Position numbers and translations under genes: made by a program. Shown here one piece after another: positions 59,701 to 60,845 of a DNA stretch of 64,000 nt. The DNA comes from Branchinecta lynchi (Eukaryota; Arthropoda; Branchiopoda; Anostraca; Branchinectidae), in the NCBI GenBank assembly GCA_023053575.1, contig JAKZAP010000001.1, positions 26,492,533-26,556,532 of the forward strand, written 5' to 3'. A model generated the notes under the pieces. It was given only the letters and a program-made list of their open reading frames with translations, did not search any database and was not told where the DNA came from. Numbering within the stretch: the stretch's first letter is position 1; each line of letters begins with the position of its first letter.

Positions 59701-60489
59701 ATAAGTAAGTAAGTAATTTGTTTATAACCCGCCATTTTGAAAAATCGGAGTAAATGAAAGAGAATAAATAAAACACATAAGGACTCAGAAAATGACACTT
59801 AGAGCGTGTTCCATCCTTCAAACAATAGTTACTATTAGTTACTATTTCCGTTCCATCCTCACGAAAAGTTACTACGCTGACCGTTCCAACCTTGTCGGAG
59901 TAGTAACTAATAGTTACTATTTGCTTACCATGCTCGGGAGCGTAGTAAGCGTAGTAACTACGCATCTCTGTAACGTGATTGGTTGGATTCATCCCTGGCG
60001 TGAAATCCTGCTGGAAAATAGAAAAATCGTTCCAGCCTTGACGGCAAAAAGCCAGAATTCGTGACGTCCTGCGTAGTCACTACGGTAAGTAGGTTGGAAC
60101 ACGCTCTTAATTTCCAATCTTAGGCCAGGAAGCAGTCGAAAACGTCCTGCACTGGTTGGGCCTTTTTGTCCATGATTTTGTGTAGCGACGAGGAAATGTG
60201 AAGAATCTTCGGCCGGTTAACGAAACATAAAAGATGCGGAGGTGAAAAATTCTCAAGATTCTGGAAGAGCCAGGCTAAAGTTTAATTCTTTTTAGCCTTT
60301 AGCAGTCGCTGAAATACCTGAAGGAGACGGCCTCAATCCACCAGGGGACGGATCGGTTGTCACGAGCGACATTGTTGCTGAAGACTCAGACCTTCAGCCA
60401 AGCCTTACCCTTTTCATCGACTGGGCAAACACAAAGTTTTACAGCAATAGTGCTGAGAAGCCGGAAAGCGTCAACTTTCAGTACCAAGA
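11594..60489 (+). CDS. Cadherin gene, 10 recognised exons (partial, spliced)
   Basis: Exons at 11594-11755, 16593-16834, 30369-30581, 31600-31716, 38587-38665, 41284-41576, 48823-49011, 51486-51706, 57867-58092 and 60296-60489 total 1,936 nt and form one open frame of 644 codons. Phases agree at all nine junctions. The protein shows serial extracellular cadherin repeats: calcium-linker motifs of the D-x-NDN type (DLNDN, DVNDN twice, DVNDE), LDRE-like motifs (QLDYE, PLDFE, SVDRD, AVDRE) and x-E-x motifs (DEN, NEN, SED, QEN, LES). Cadherins are single-pass surface proteins in which calcium stiffens the EC chain for adhesion. No signal peptide, transmembrane segment or cytoplasmic tail is visible, so the subfamily cannot be assigned. 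Introns of 1,018 to 13,534 bp are mostly repeats. Confidence 0.88.
11758..11808 (+). mobile_element. Solo end of the hAT MITE (same family as 19566)
   Basis: AGTTGCGTTTTTGCTGATAC and CATGGTATCTGTTAAC are near identical to the left end of the element at 19566-19985. It starts three to four bases inside the GTAAG donor of cadherin exon 1. Confidence 0.75.
11811..12846. mobile_element. MITE-like element with short inverted ends
   Basis: Left TTCGTTCCAGCTC, right GAGCTGGAACGA. Terminal regions carry AGTTACT/AGTAACT palindromes like the Harbinger-like MITE at 59802. About 1.0 kb, no coding capacity. Target site duplication not identified. Confidence 0.5.
12849..13627. mobile_element. Long-TIR element, complete copy (family P)
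   Basis: The left terminal region and the inverted right region match over about 150 bp, starting GGGATCGACTAAAAGCAGG. Flanks carry GCAA on both sides, a possible 4-bp target duplication. The interior repeats GTGAGGGGTCGGCAACTTA several times. No transposase. Other copies: 4620-5163 and 58153-59146. Confidence 0.75.
13628..13939. other. Unassigned intron sequence
   Basis: AT-rich, no repeat or coding signal recognised. Confidence 0.35.
13940..14650 (-). repeat. Family C minisatellite element, copy 1
   Basis: In minus orientation the element begins with AGTGTTCCTTGGAACA, a hairpin, at 14630-14650. It then has units with GGTTCACGAGTTATG, CCAAGTT-AACTTG, and GGCAAT-TGGGCCCA followed by C-rich runs. 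Units are about 115-120 bp. Same plan as 27282-28084. Confidence 0.7.
14651..15373. other. Unassigned intron sequence
   Basis: No repeat family of this window and no coding motif recognised in about 720 bp. Confidence 0.35.
15374..16416 (+). repeat. Family A palindrome-ended minisatellite element, complete copy
   Basis: Begins with TTTTGGGATCCCAAAA. About 50 bp later comes GTCCGTCTGTCTGTCCGTC, then ACTCTCGAAGGGATTGAG and GATGAAACTTAGCGAG. The array follows, with units containing TCCGGC-GAAACCGGAAAATT and AAAAGTAAAAGTTT. It ends GGGATCCCATCGAAACC, TTTCG, TCTTGTT. No protein-coding capacity. Confidence 0.82.
16593..16834 (+). CDS. Cadherin exon 2 (rest of the EC repeat, DLNDN linker)
   Basis: Carries RQLDYE (LDRE-like) and SLRDLNDNPPYF, a textbook inter-repeat calcium linker, then starts the next repeat with LSFNE before GTGAGT at 16835. 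The frame stays open further upstream to another AG at 16546, but only the AG at 16591-16592, after a strong pyrimidine tract, gives the phase needed by exon 1: G plus AC makes Asp. Exon 80 codons, phase 1 in, 0 out. Confidence 0.88.
16985..17364. mobile_element. TTAA-flanked MITE, copy 1
   Basis: TTAA then AGGACCCCTTGCACTA at the left; the right side ends at TTAA (17361-17364) with a decayed inverse. Near-identical in order to 38119-38502 and to the split copy 31762-36184. TTAA targets are typical of piggyBac, but the AGGACC end is not a classic piggyBac terminus, so the superfamily is open. Confidence 0.68.
17365..17645 (+). mobile_element. Possible non-LTR 3-prime end with ATTC tail
   Basis: Ends GTGAAAATAAATC followed by ATTCATTCATTCAT, the same tail type as family J copies. 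No coding residue recognised. Confidence 0.4.
17776..18379. mobile_element. TIR element with CACGAGACAA sub-repeats
   Basis: 27-bp terminal inverted repeats (17776-17802 and 18353-18379) differ at one base and contain CACGAGACAAGTTTTCACGA. Further degenerate copies of ACGAGACAA and its inverse fill the subterminal regions. 604 bp, no coding. Confidence 0.7.
18407..19560 (-). repeat. Left arm of a large inverted repeat
   Basis: Apart from an inserted 382-bp MITE, the arm is the reverse complement of 25247-26055: shared landmarks include CCGGCTCTTCCGCTAGGTAC, GGTGATTCAGCTCC-like and CGCAAATTTGTATA blocks. The arms are about 770 and 809 bp and enclose 5.7 kb. This could be a foldback transposon or two oppositely inserted copies of one repeat. 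Confidence 0.78.
18836..19217. mobile_element. CACTG-ended MITE with TG target duplication, copy 1
   Basis: Terminal inverted repeats run about 140 bp and start (C/T)ACTGTCAGAAGTTTC. TG flanks both ends. The opposite arm of the large inverted repeat has the same site without the element (single TG), which confirms both the borders and the 2-bp duplication. CACT-type ends with short duplications suggest a CACTA/EnSpm-like origin (inference). Confidence 0.88.
19566..19985. mobile_element. hAT-like MITE with 8-bp target duplication
   Basis: Ends TAGTTGCGTTTTTGCTGATA and its inverse TATCAGCAAAAACACAGCTA. ATACTCTT is duplicated exactly at 19558-19565 and 19986-19993. 420 bp, non-coding, with several inner copies of GATACCACGATAACTGC. 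An 8-bp duplication with TAG ends fits hAT. Other copies: 58650-58958 and a solo end at 11758. Confidence 0.88.
19986..20170 (+). repeat. Partial direct copy of the inverted-repeat arm
   Basis: GTGCCGATGAAGGATCTCC, GTGTACC, GAAGAGCCGGAAGCGTCACC and GTTCACTGGCGTTTTTTCGA match 25697-25885 in the same orientation. It lies directly before the RT coding sequence, so the left side of the block has the arm both inverted and direct. Confidence 0.7.
20171..21693 (+). pseudogene. Non-LTR retrotransposon RT, 5-prime part before the interruption
   Basis: The open frame (20009-21208) contains the RT core: NYRPISLVPSVSKILEKV, QGGFRTGYNTSD, FLDLEKAFDSVDR (catalytic Asp), GVRQGSALSPRLFGIF, LLFADDTALLAKS (catalytic FADD), LNPKKTEVVIF and YLGFVLDSNGSW. 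One in-frame TAA at 21206-21208 separates it from 21215-21673, which continues the same frame with HYGAELWGFE. The endonuclease is missing (5-prime truncation at about 20171). The rest of the gene is at 24760-25246, beyond a 3.0 kb insertion. Confidence 0.87.
21694..24738. mobile_element. 3,045-bp hairpin-ended TIR element inside an RT gene
   Basis: Exact 29-bp terminal inverted repeats at 21694-21722 and 24710-24738. The outer 18 bp of each is itself a hairpin, GTGTTGC-GAGA-GCAACAC. The interior is repetitive: a 521-bp unit begins at 22263 and 22784 with a partial third copy from 23797, and a second unit of about 490 bp occurs at 23300 and 24119. T25 at 21728-21752. No transposase frame. It separates the two halves of one RT gene, so it is a later insertion. 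Confidence 0.85.
24760..25246 (+). pseudogene. Same RT element, C-terminal zinc-binding part and 3-prime UTR
   Basis: The frame 24817-25152 encodes LWIQARANSLPLFGRF and CQLCKAG..DHFINRCQEL, a C-x2-C-x8-H-x4-C finger found at the C-terminus of several non-LTR RTs. A homologous fragment at 57412-57826 has the same finger. The 3-prime end, TTTATTTATA, lies at the border of the right arm of the inverted repeat. Confidence 0.83.
25247..26055 (+). repeat. Right arm of the large inverted repeat
   Basis: Reverse complement partner of 18407-19560. It lacks the CACTG MITE, giving the empty site CCAGTATTAGAAAG. Related partial copies are at 19986-20170 and 52175-52350. Confidence 0.78.
26060..27130 (+). 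repeat. Family C minisatellite array, copy 2a
   Basis: Units carry CTCGTGAACCAGTGCAAGT, AACTTGGTACACTTGTGGGT, runs of CCCCACCCACCCGG, GTTCATAACTTGACCAGA and GATGAAATTCCTTGTAC. The 5-prime part (26120-26220) is a decayed version of the start seen at 27282. No terminal duplication seen. Confidence 0.68.
27131..27281. other. Spacer between two family C copies
   Basis: Contains AACAACAACAAATAAGACG; nothing else recognised. Confidence 0.3.
27282..28084 (+). repeat. Family C element, copy 2b, left part
   Basis: Starts with the hairpin AGTGGAGTGTTCC-TCGG-AACAATCCACT, then GCAGCTTTCGGTTTTTGG and the unit array. It is interrupted at GACAT (28084) by the TIR element at 28085; the array resumes at 29433 with ATAGGACGATGAAATTCC. 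Confidence 0.72.
28085..29432. mobile_element. 1,348-bp TIR element rich in TAGTAG/ACTACT, AT target duplication
   Basis: Ends CCCGATGAAAAA and TTTTTCGTCGGG. AT is repeated at 28083-28084 and 29433-29434. Other family C units carry the unbroken site GACATAGGACGATG, so borders are well supported. The interior is crowded with TAGTAGCATG and ATACTACT motifs and ATTATT runs. No transposase. Confidence 0.8.
29433..29769 (+). repeat. Family C element, copy 2b, right part
   Basis: Continues the array after the insertion: CTGCGGCTGGGAAATTACTT, GGGCAACTGGGCCCAG, CAAGTTGGAACTTGGTTGG. Near 29770 it passes directly into the family B tail. Confidence 0.7.
29770..30187 (+). repeat. Family B tail fused to a family C array
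   Basis: GATCCGACCATCCCTTAAAG and the following 400 bp match the tails at about 880-1421 and 56455-57019. Ends TTTGCAAGTGCCATATG, ATTCTAG, CTCTTGTTT. Confidence 0.75.
30369..30581 (+). CDS. Cadherin exon 3 (EC repeat core)
   Basis: 71 codons, phase 0 to 0, acceptor TTCTTCCAG and donor GTTTGT. The junction with exon 2 makes NENKVGILEGKL, the expected x-E-x start of an EC repeat. PLDFED is the LDRE-like motif. Two cysteines, CGSDND and ETCAQV, could form an intra-repeat disulphide (inference). Intron 2 before it is 13.5 kb. Confidence 0.88.
30582..31044. other. Intron 3 proximal sequence, unassigned
   Basis: Short TATATATATA run at 30720; no repeat or gene recognised. Confidence 0.35.
31045..31353 (+). 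pseudogene. Non-LTR 3-prime end with ATC tail, copy 1
   Basis: Encodes RKYGIANPNQQIKDRRDRF then GLDISHSLYLAML and a stop, followed by GGGTAATAAATAT and (ATC)5-6. The second copy at 40930-41210 shares the sequence and tail. Only the C-terminus of the ORF remains. Confidence 0.65.
31600..31716 (+). CDS. Cadherin exon 4 (divergent linker and next repeat start)
   Basis: 39 codons, phase 0 to 0, acceptor TTTGTTTCAG, donor GTAGGT. Completes a repeat with SVVDQPDELPQW, in the place where D-x-NDN-x-P is normal, then opens the next with IQISEDSGT. The linker keeps Asp, Glu and Pro but has lost the NDN triplet, which predicts weaker or fewer calcium sites at this joint. Confidence 0.86.
31762..31782. 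mobile_element. TTAA-flanked MITE, copy 3, left piece
   Basis: TTAAAGGACACCTTGCGCT matches the left end of copies at 16985 and 38119. The rest lies at 35801-36184, after a retrotransposon insertion. Confidence 0.65.
31941..34586 (-). CDS. Retrotransposon ORF2: AP-type endonuclease and reverse transcriptase
   Basis: 881 codons. The N-terminal part is an APE-type endonuclease that nicks the target: MKVISWNMNGG, VCVQEHFL (catalytic Glu), IIGDFNCDVM (Asp, Asn) and SIDHIPIQ (Asp-His). The RT follows: SSYRPITVSSTFCKIFERL, QFGFRKGLGC, GFHDVSRAFDSS (first catalytic Asp; the usual FLDL is FHDV), GVRQGSVISPDLF, LLTYADDLLNL (YADD) and YLGVPIG. No RNase H or clear C-terminal finger. The start ATG overlaps the ORF1 stop in ATGA, implying reinitiation. 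No inactivating stop. C-terminal homologues survive at 7834, 54301 and about 61331. Confidence 0.92.
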   Translation of the reverse strand: MKVISWNMNGGVINKTPIIEHFCSTADIVCVQEHFLTSDNLSLLTFPDRYCVTAVPAKVSLTGGRPSGGLAVLSRLHLRHVLIMQSDYLLAIRIDRLAVICVYLPTNYNNEKSDYKFNLSIESLACCMRKVKLLGIDSVIIGDFNCDVMDPSTHRTQSLLGVLNDEFKVLPKDGQFTYVHTSGSTSNLDHAFTSSGISGSVSLMYESFSIDHIPIQCSLSLQEPPTVSARVDRKWFEVRDWKRFDCSLYQSVLDGVLSKIRVPFDLLQPRLRGSISDAKTRLNIFLAEISHGLKVAESAAVPVRKVRRGTEVPGFTSDPSLVNSCKSAKFWFAVWKECDRPRSGVVNSVRVFTKRKFDKALRDHQCKVKAGFTERIMNNPSSIWKLREKESKVCYKEKIESKVWQTYFTNEFSAPDVTLSSPFAVELDNILIDHPPSNFVVSRDVVIDCILKLSKKRSSGSDGISAIQLIYGTLLLFDYLTLLYQMILCTGIVPDSFCVGMITPVLKKGKPENSCSSYRPITVSSTFCKIFERLVSASIRKFCWMPEFQFGFRKGLGCLHALLVLSEVLIDASNSGETLVLGFHDVSRAFDSSIHPQVILEAYRRGVPLDIVKVLYYMYRRLKACIKVPNDPHKTVEVPVEKGVRQGSVISPDLFNNSVLEAQSKIRTSCILKGLDLSLLTYADDLLNLCRLVPTLIENYDILEKEYKKVGLKFNPSKSNILFFNDRLSISQPVKLGSTLLEPSDQVIYLGVPIGRSLRETRCLLIEYLGKKLRTAYASIVVNKRRFCRKYLAILYNTVALPHVLYLTPFWKIFTRFEIKHIRSLFFRYLKFLLKLPLWTRNTYLINRFKVNEPVTAVEDLRARILRSCNHPWITRLYGQE
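34583..35671 (-). CDS. Retrotransposon ORF1: nucleic-acid-binding gag-like protein
   Basis: 362 codons. The C-terminal 70 residues carry cysteine/histidine knuckles: CFQCHSYGHIAAQC (C-x2-C-x4-H-x4-C), then CQNCAGEKHC and CTLCNQKGHTCSSFKC. The middle has a basic, RRM-like stretch with no firm call. In such elements ORF1 coats the RNA to form the particle used for target-primed reverse transcription. Ends TGA overlapping the ORF2 ATG. Confidence 0.88.
   Translation of the reverse strand: MRLMWNAVLNFVSRSMLGGIKKEVFLNRAVEFFEHDDILAAKELLHKEAGVTERCVKSAKDLDNVTDIAKWFAVCAKNNLALPKFVIFEPQEVPTCAEDIGACIKTQVNTMCRKFDGLYEQMISRGQGQVSKPVSSPLSPTPLPYSVVVKNPPSLNSPEERMTFLNDMCGDHLRDEPVELKQTKNEWRVVVGRKATANHIASSLKSKCEGLEALVKTPVFIGVLKRIPPLYSAEKLKDSIPNCTKVEQCGHTRTFKVFFDTRENLTSAVNDPPKFGYERFQIEEFVFLPRRCFQCHSYGHIAAQCPNSPRCQNCAGEKHCDSPNERCSRPVACTLCNQKGHTCSSFKCPELRKLAGRSTNSK
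35801..36184. mobile_element. TTAA MITE copy 3, right piece, with 15-bp minisatellite
   Basis: Shares ACTTTGGCTGTA, GCATGATACGCA, CCAAAACACGAAAGG and GTTGCATAAGCATTAT with copies 1 and 2 and ends GTCCTTTAA at 36184. Unlike them, it carries about seven copies of a TTGTCCTGTGACGAA-like 15-bp unit at 35878-35975. Confidence 0.65.
36185..36935 (-). other. Includes a retrotransposon-type tail; otherwise unassigned
   Basis: 36415-36450 read on the minus strand is GGCGGGTTATAAATAAATTACTTACTTAC in pieces, the same kind of tail as 59699-59740. The minus frame at 36524-36709 has no recognised motif. Confidence 0.45.
36936..37805 (-). repeat. Family A element, 3-prime end and five or so units
   Basis: On the minus strand it ends GGGATCCCATCGAAGCATT, TGGTCTTGTT (at 36936-36970). 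Units read CCGGCCAAACC and CTTGTCCGG-type blocks with AAGTTGATTAGATG. The 5-prime palindrome is missing. Confidence 0.78.
38119..38502. mobile_element. TTAA-flanked MITE, copy 2
   Basis: TTAA AGGACCCC on the left, GGTCCTT TTAA on the right, so the terminal repeat AAGGACC is clear here. It lies about 85 bp upstream of the exon 5 acceptor. Confidence 0.75.
38587..38665 (+). CDS. Cadherin exon 5 (short, DxD/NxxxxYxL segment)
   Basis: 79 nt, phase 0 to 1. Reads SARDGDLGVNRRMIYTLEKG, matching the EC signature A-x-D-x-D-x-G-x-N-x4-Y-x-L. Acceptor TTTTTTCAG at 38578-38586, donor GTAATC at 38666. Too short to be found by ORF length; identified by motif and by its exact phase fit between exons 4 and 6. 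Confidence 0.86.
38860..39360. repeat. Dispersed repeat shared with 52560-53200
   Basis: Common blocks are ACTGAAAAGCCA-CTTAT, CTCTAGTAGTGA, GAGAATTTGAA-CC and GTGGAGC-ACGCATTTT in the same order. Ends not defined, no coding. Confidence 0.5.
39745..40583. mobile_element. hAT-type DNA element with 8-bp target duplication, copy 1
   Basis: Ends CAGAGATGG and CCATCTCTG. GCTCTCAG is duplicated exactly at 39737-39744 and 40584-40591. Subterminal regions are arrays of GAATCCGAATCC and its inverse. No transposase. A family A fragment (39879-40284) is nested in it. Confidence 0.87.
39879..40284 (-). repeat. Family A element nested in the hAT element
   Basis: Minus orientation: starts at the palindrome (TTTTGGGATCCCAAAA near 40247-40264), then the GTCCGTC-rich run and one 137-bp unit; the 3-prime end is missing. 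Confidence 0.75.
40584..40929. other. Unassigned intron sequence
   Basis: No repeat or gene recognised apart from the hAT target duplication at its start. Confidence 0.3.
40930..41210 (+). pseudogene. Non-LTR 3-prime end with ATC tail, copy 2
   Basis: Shares GTTGCGAGAAAATACGGTA, CCGGCGTGATCGTTTTGCGG and the (ATC)n tail with 31045-31353. Lies about 75 bp before cadherin exon 6. Confidence 0.62.
41284..41576 (+). CDS. Cadherin exon 6 (EC repeat body, DVNDN linker, next repeat start)
   Basis: 97 full codons after a 2-nt split codon; phase 1 to 0; acceptor TTTTTAG, donor GTAAGT. Shows IDASTGSLRL (strand before the LDRE site), SVDRDTAG, VATEDIDG, IKDVNDNLPEF and then VVQENFVGEL of the following repeat. 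All EC landmarks occur in the normal order and spacing. Confidence 0.9.
41801..41947. mobile_element. Very short MITE with G/C homopolymer arms
   Basis: GGCCGTATCCAGG plus a G-run at the left; a C-run and CCTGGATACGGGCC at the right. 147 bp. Confidence 0.65.
41964..42040 (+). repeat. tRNA-derived SINE head (candidate)
   Basis: TGGTAGAGCCCTGG resembles an A box and GTTCAAATCC (42021-42030) is a good pol III B box; CCGAAGGTCGC between them is tRNA-like. Spacing is shorter than in a real tRNA, so this is not a functional tRNA gene. A GTCCGTCTGTC run follows at 42079. Confidence 0.45.
42041..42919. other. Unassigned; ATGCTGCAT/TTCAGCAT-rich stretch
   Basis: 42240-42660 holds many GCATTAATGCTGCAT and CTGAATTAATTCAGCA palindromes, with CGGAACGTGTCCGAACG on the left and TTTCGGACAC on the right. 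It may be a DNA element; borders unproven. Confidence 0.35.
42921..42949 (+). repeat. Solo 5-prime hairpin of family B
   Basis: ATGGCACTTG, loop, CCAAGTGCCAA. The same hairpin opens the full elements at 45883 and 55011, but no array follows here. Confidence 0.65.
42950..43326. other. Unassigned intron sequence
   Basis: Nothing recognised beyond AT-rich sequence. Confidence 0.3.
43327..44136 (+). repeat. Family A element, complete copy with regular 137-bp units
   Basis: Starts TTGGGATCCCAAAACG, then GTCCGTCCGTC and ACTCTCGAAGGGAATGAG. Units start at 43591, 43728, 43865 and about 44004 (periods 137, 137, 139) with GGGTAAGAAG, ATCCGGCCGAAACCGG and AAGTTGATTAGATG. Ends TTTTTGGGATCCCATCG, AAACCTTTGGTCTTGTT. 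Confidence 0.85.
44137..44878. other. Unassigned intron sequence
   Basis: No repeat family or coding motif recognised. Confidence 0.3.
44879..45078 (+). repeat. Family A element, 5-prime 200 bp only
   Basis: Starts TTGGGATTCCAAAACGTAAG and stops after GGGGGAGGGGTTTCAAATTA, before any array unit. Confidence 0.78.
45079..45882. other. Unassigned intron sequence
   Basis: C-run at 45640-45650, T-run near 45829; no gene or known repeat. Confidence 0.3.
45883..48602 (+). repeat. Family B element, complete copy with higher-order repeats
   Basis: Opens with the hairpin ATGGCACTTG-AGCTTACT-CAAGTGCCAT, then GTCCGTCAGTCGGTCTGTC. The array core CGATGAAA recurs at 45991, 46432, 46867 and 47295 (periods 441, 435, 428). 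Each period holds three related sub-units spaced about 157, 134 and 150 bp, each with ATGAAACTTG. From 47.7 kb the units degrade. Ends ACAAGTGCCATATGAGCTC, GTAGCTCTTGTT. Not protein coding. Confidence 0.83.
48823..49011 (+). CDS. Cadherin exon 7 (variable middle of an EC repeat)
   Basis: 63 codons, phase 0 to 0, acceptor AATGCAG, donor GTAAGT. Joined to exon 6 it gives IVTDKDFSTSGSYSA, then a divergent body with PTFFDYELGN in the LDRE position. On its own the similarity is weak; support comes from phase, splice sites and position between exons 6 and 8. Confidence 0.8.
49079..49912 (+). repeat. Family A element, complete copy
   Basis: 5-prime TTGGGATTCCAAAACG, GTCCGTCTGTCCGTC, units at 49326, 49463 and 49599 (137 and 136 bp) and a shortened one to 49679, 3-prime TTGGGATCCCATCGACACC, TTCGGTCTTGTT. 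It begins 68 bp after cadherin exon 7. Confidence 0.84.
50105..50480 (-). repeat. Family C fragment
   Basis: GGGCAATCTGGGCCCCG, GGTCAAGTGACAGACATTTG and GAAAATCTGGGGC are diverged inverted family C unit blocks. No terminal hairpin. Confidence 0.5.
50481..51485. other. Intron 7 remainder with an inverted pair
   Basis: ACCTGAAAAGCTCGAC-GGTGAC (about 50994-51016) is mirrored by GGTGACGTCACCGTTGAGCTTTTCAAGT (in pieces, 51223-51252), so a MITE of about 260 bp is possible. No gene seen. Confidence 0.4.
51486..51706 (+). CDS. Cadherin exon 8 (DVNDN linker and next repeat start)
   Basis: 73 codons plus 2 nt; phase 0 to 2; acceptor GTTGCCAG, donor GTAAGT. Shows VTEDADPSHKNS, VSDVNDNAPKFLNEP (canonical linker) and VTVLESTAVGTPL (x-E-x start), followed by an acidic VVDDDVTPEFG stretch. 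Confidence 0.9.
51707..52174. other. Unassigned intron 8 sequence
   Basis: Starts at the exon 8 donor; no repeat or gene recognised. Confidence 0.3.
52175..52350 (-). repeat. Copy of the inverted-repeat arm segment
   Basis: GACACGCCAGTGAACCTCGG, TGTGGTGACGCTTCCGGCTC and GTTAGTCATCAAGAGTA match the arm sequence at 18590-18780 in the same orientation. Confidence 0.65.
52640..52840. repeat. 106-bp duplication with a perfect 17-bp hairpin
   Basis: GACTGAAAAGCCACTTTATT and GAAGGCGATGAATTATTTTC occur twice about 106 bp apart. Between the copies, AATAAAGTGGCTTTTCA (52727-52743), loop TTGAC, and its exact inverse (52749-52765) form a hairpin. Confidence 0.75.
53240..53572 (-). mobile_element. Short DNA element with poly-G/poly-C flanks, copy 2
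   Basis: Inverted copy of 6221-6565: GGCGTTACTAGCAAAAATG plus G-run at the left, C-run and CAGTCGTGACGCCCCTG at the right, with the same GGCGCTTCGCGCC core. Confidence 0.65.
53573..54136. other. Unassigned intron 8 sequence
   Basis: A13-14 run at 53821; no gene or repeat recognised. Confidence 0.3.
54137..54510 (-). pseudogene. Non-LTR fragment of family J, 3-prime end
   Basis: The minus frame at 54301-54504 reads DYFRYYKFLLYLPRSHSNSK, homologous to the C-terminal FFRYLKFLLKLPLW of the intact ORF2. The 3-prime tail is TTACTTACTTACTTA at 54137-54153. Confidence 0.72.
54511..55010. other. Unassigned intron 8 sequence
   Basis: No gene or known repeat recognised. Confidence 0.3.
55011..57019 (+). 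repeat. Family B element, complete copy
   Basis: Hairpin ATGGCACTTG-CCTTCCGG-CCAAGTGCCAT, then CCGTCGGTCGGTC. Array periods of 431 and 452 bp (core at 55112, 55543, 55995). AT-rich tail from about 56455 as in 1-1421. Ends TTGCAAGTGCCATATGAGC, TTCC, AGCTCTTGTT. Confidence 0.84.
57276..57833 (-). pseudogene. Non-LTR RT fragment, C-terminal zinc-binding part
   Basis: The minus frame reads SYSQWKRVWGEEVYF, LKSYMGLRGNFLPLGSRRKY and CPMCGEPEESVDHFMSYCQE, a C-x2-C-x8-H-x4-C finger like that at 24817-25152 (CQLC..DHFINRC). The 3-prime tail is an ATAC repeat at 57276-57293. 5-prime truncated. Confidence 0.82.
57867..58092 (+). CDS. Cadherin exon 9 (EC repeat body, DVNDE linker)
   Basis: One nt of a split Arg codon plus 75 codons; phase 2 to 0; acceptor TTCCTTACAG, donor GTAATA. 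Shows YQLNAGVLEGKIRIDEKMG, SLIQAVDREQ (LDRE motif intact as VDRE), VTVSDM and IGDVNDEKPRL, where the usual final Asn of NDN is Glu. A retrotransposon fragment ends about 35 bp upstream of the acceptor. Confidence 0.89.
58153..59146. mobile_element. Long-TIR element (family P) interrupted by a hAT MITE
   Basis: Left ACTAAAAGCAGTAAAGGAAG, right CCTTTTCTGCTTTTAGTT. The interior again has GTGAGGGGTCGGCAACTTA. The MITE at 58650-58958 sits inside. Confidence 0.68.
58650..58958. mobile_element. hAT-like MITE, copy 2
   Basis: TAGTTGAGTTTTGCAGATAC at the left, GTATCTGCAAAAACGCAACTA in inverse at the right. Same interior as 19566-19985. The 8-bp duplication is not preserved. Confidence 0.75.
59175..59557. 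mobile_element. CACTG-ended MITE, copy 2
   Basis: CACTGTCAGAAATTTCG to CTTATGACAGTG, 383 bp, flanked by TG on both sides (59173-59174, 59558-59559). Nearly the same sequence as 18836-19217. Confidence 0.87.
59699..60240 (-). mobile_element. Non-LTR 3-prime end split by a Harbinger-like MITE
   Basis: The minus strand ends TACTCCGATTTTTC, AAAATGGCGGG, TTATAAACAAATTACTTACTTAC (in pieces) at 59699-59755. The MITE at 59802-60106 interrupts the body. No coding remnant recognised. Confidence 0.5.
59802..60106. mobile_element. PIF/Harbinger-like MITE with TTA duplication
   Basis: GAGCGTGTTCCATCCT and the inverse AGGTTGGAACACGCTC at the ends. TTA flanks both sides (59799-59801, 60107-60109), the target duplication typical of PIF/Harbinger. 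305 bp with AGTTACTA/TAGTAACT palindromes. Confidence 0.82.
60296..60489 (+). CDS. Cadherin exon 10, last recognised (start of another EC repeat)
   Basis: 64 codons plus 2 nt; phase 0 to 2; acceptor TTCTTTTTAG, donor GTAAGT at 60490. Reads VAEIPEGDGLNPP, then SDIVAEDSDLQPSLTLFI and a tryptophan-containing segment. The repeat is unfinished, so more exons must follow; none was recognised in the remaining 3.5 kb, which is repeat-rich. Confidence 0.78.
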
Positions 60490-60552
60490 GTAAGTGCAAT
60501 AATCTGAAGAGGAAACAAAACCCTTTTGCGGCAGTAGCTCAAGGAATAGTCT

Positions 60553-60845
60553 ACCCGAAGCAGCGAATCCGATCATGAAAGGATTCGAATCCGAATCGAC
60601 GGCTGGGCATGAACCCGAATCAGCCATTTCACGCTGAGGATTCGAATCCGAAATCGAATCCGACCTTAACAAAAAACAAATCGTGTACAGTCGAATTGGA
60701 CGATGTAAACTATATTTCTAGGTTTTCATGTTTGTTTGTTATAGTGTGGGTTTCTTCGCTGCAACCAGGAATAAATCTCAGGTTCGTCACACGCAATACA
60801 CAAAACTGGAAAAAAATATTAGGAACTGTAGCAGATTCGTAGGAT
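60553..60845. mobile_element. hAT-type element copy 2, left piece
   Basis: GCGAATCCGATCATGAAAGG and the GAATCCGAATC array match the left side of 39745-40583, and GCAGATTCGTAGGATTAG matches its interior. Interrupted at about 60845 by a retrotransposon. Confidence 0.72.
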
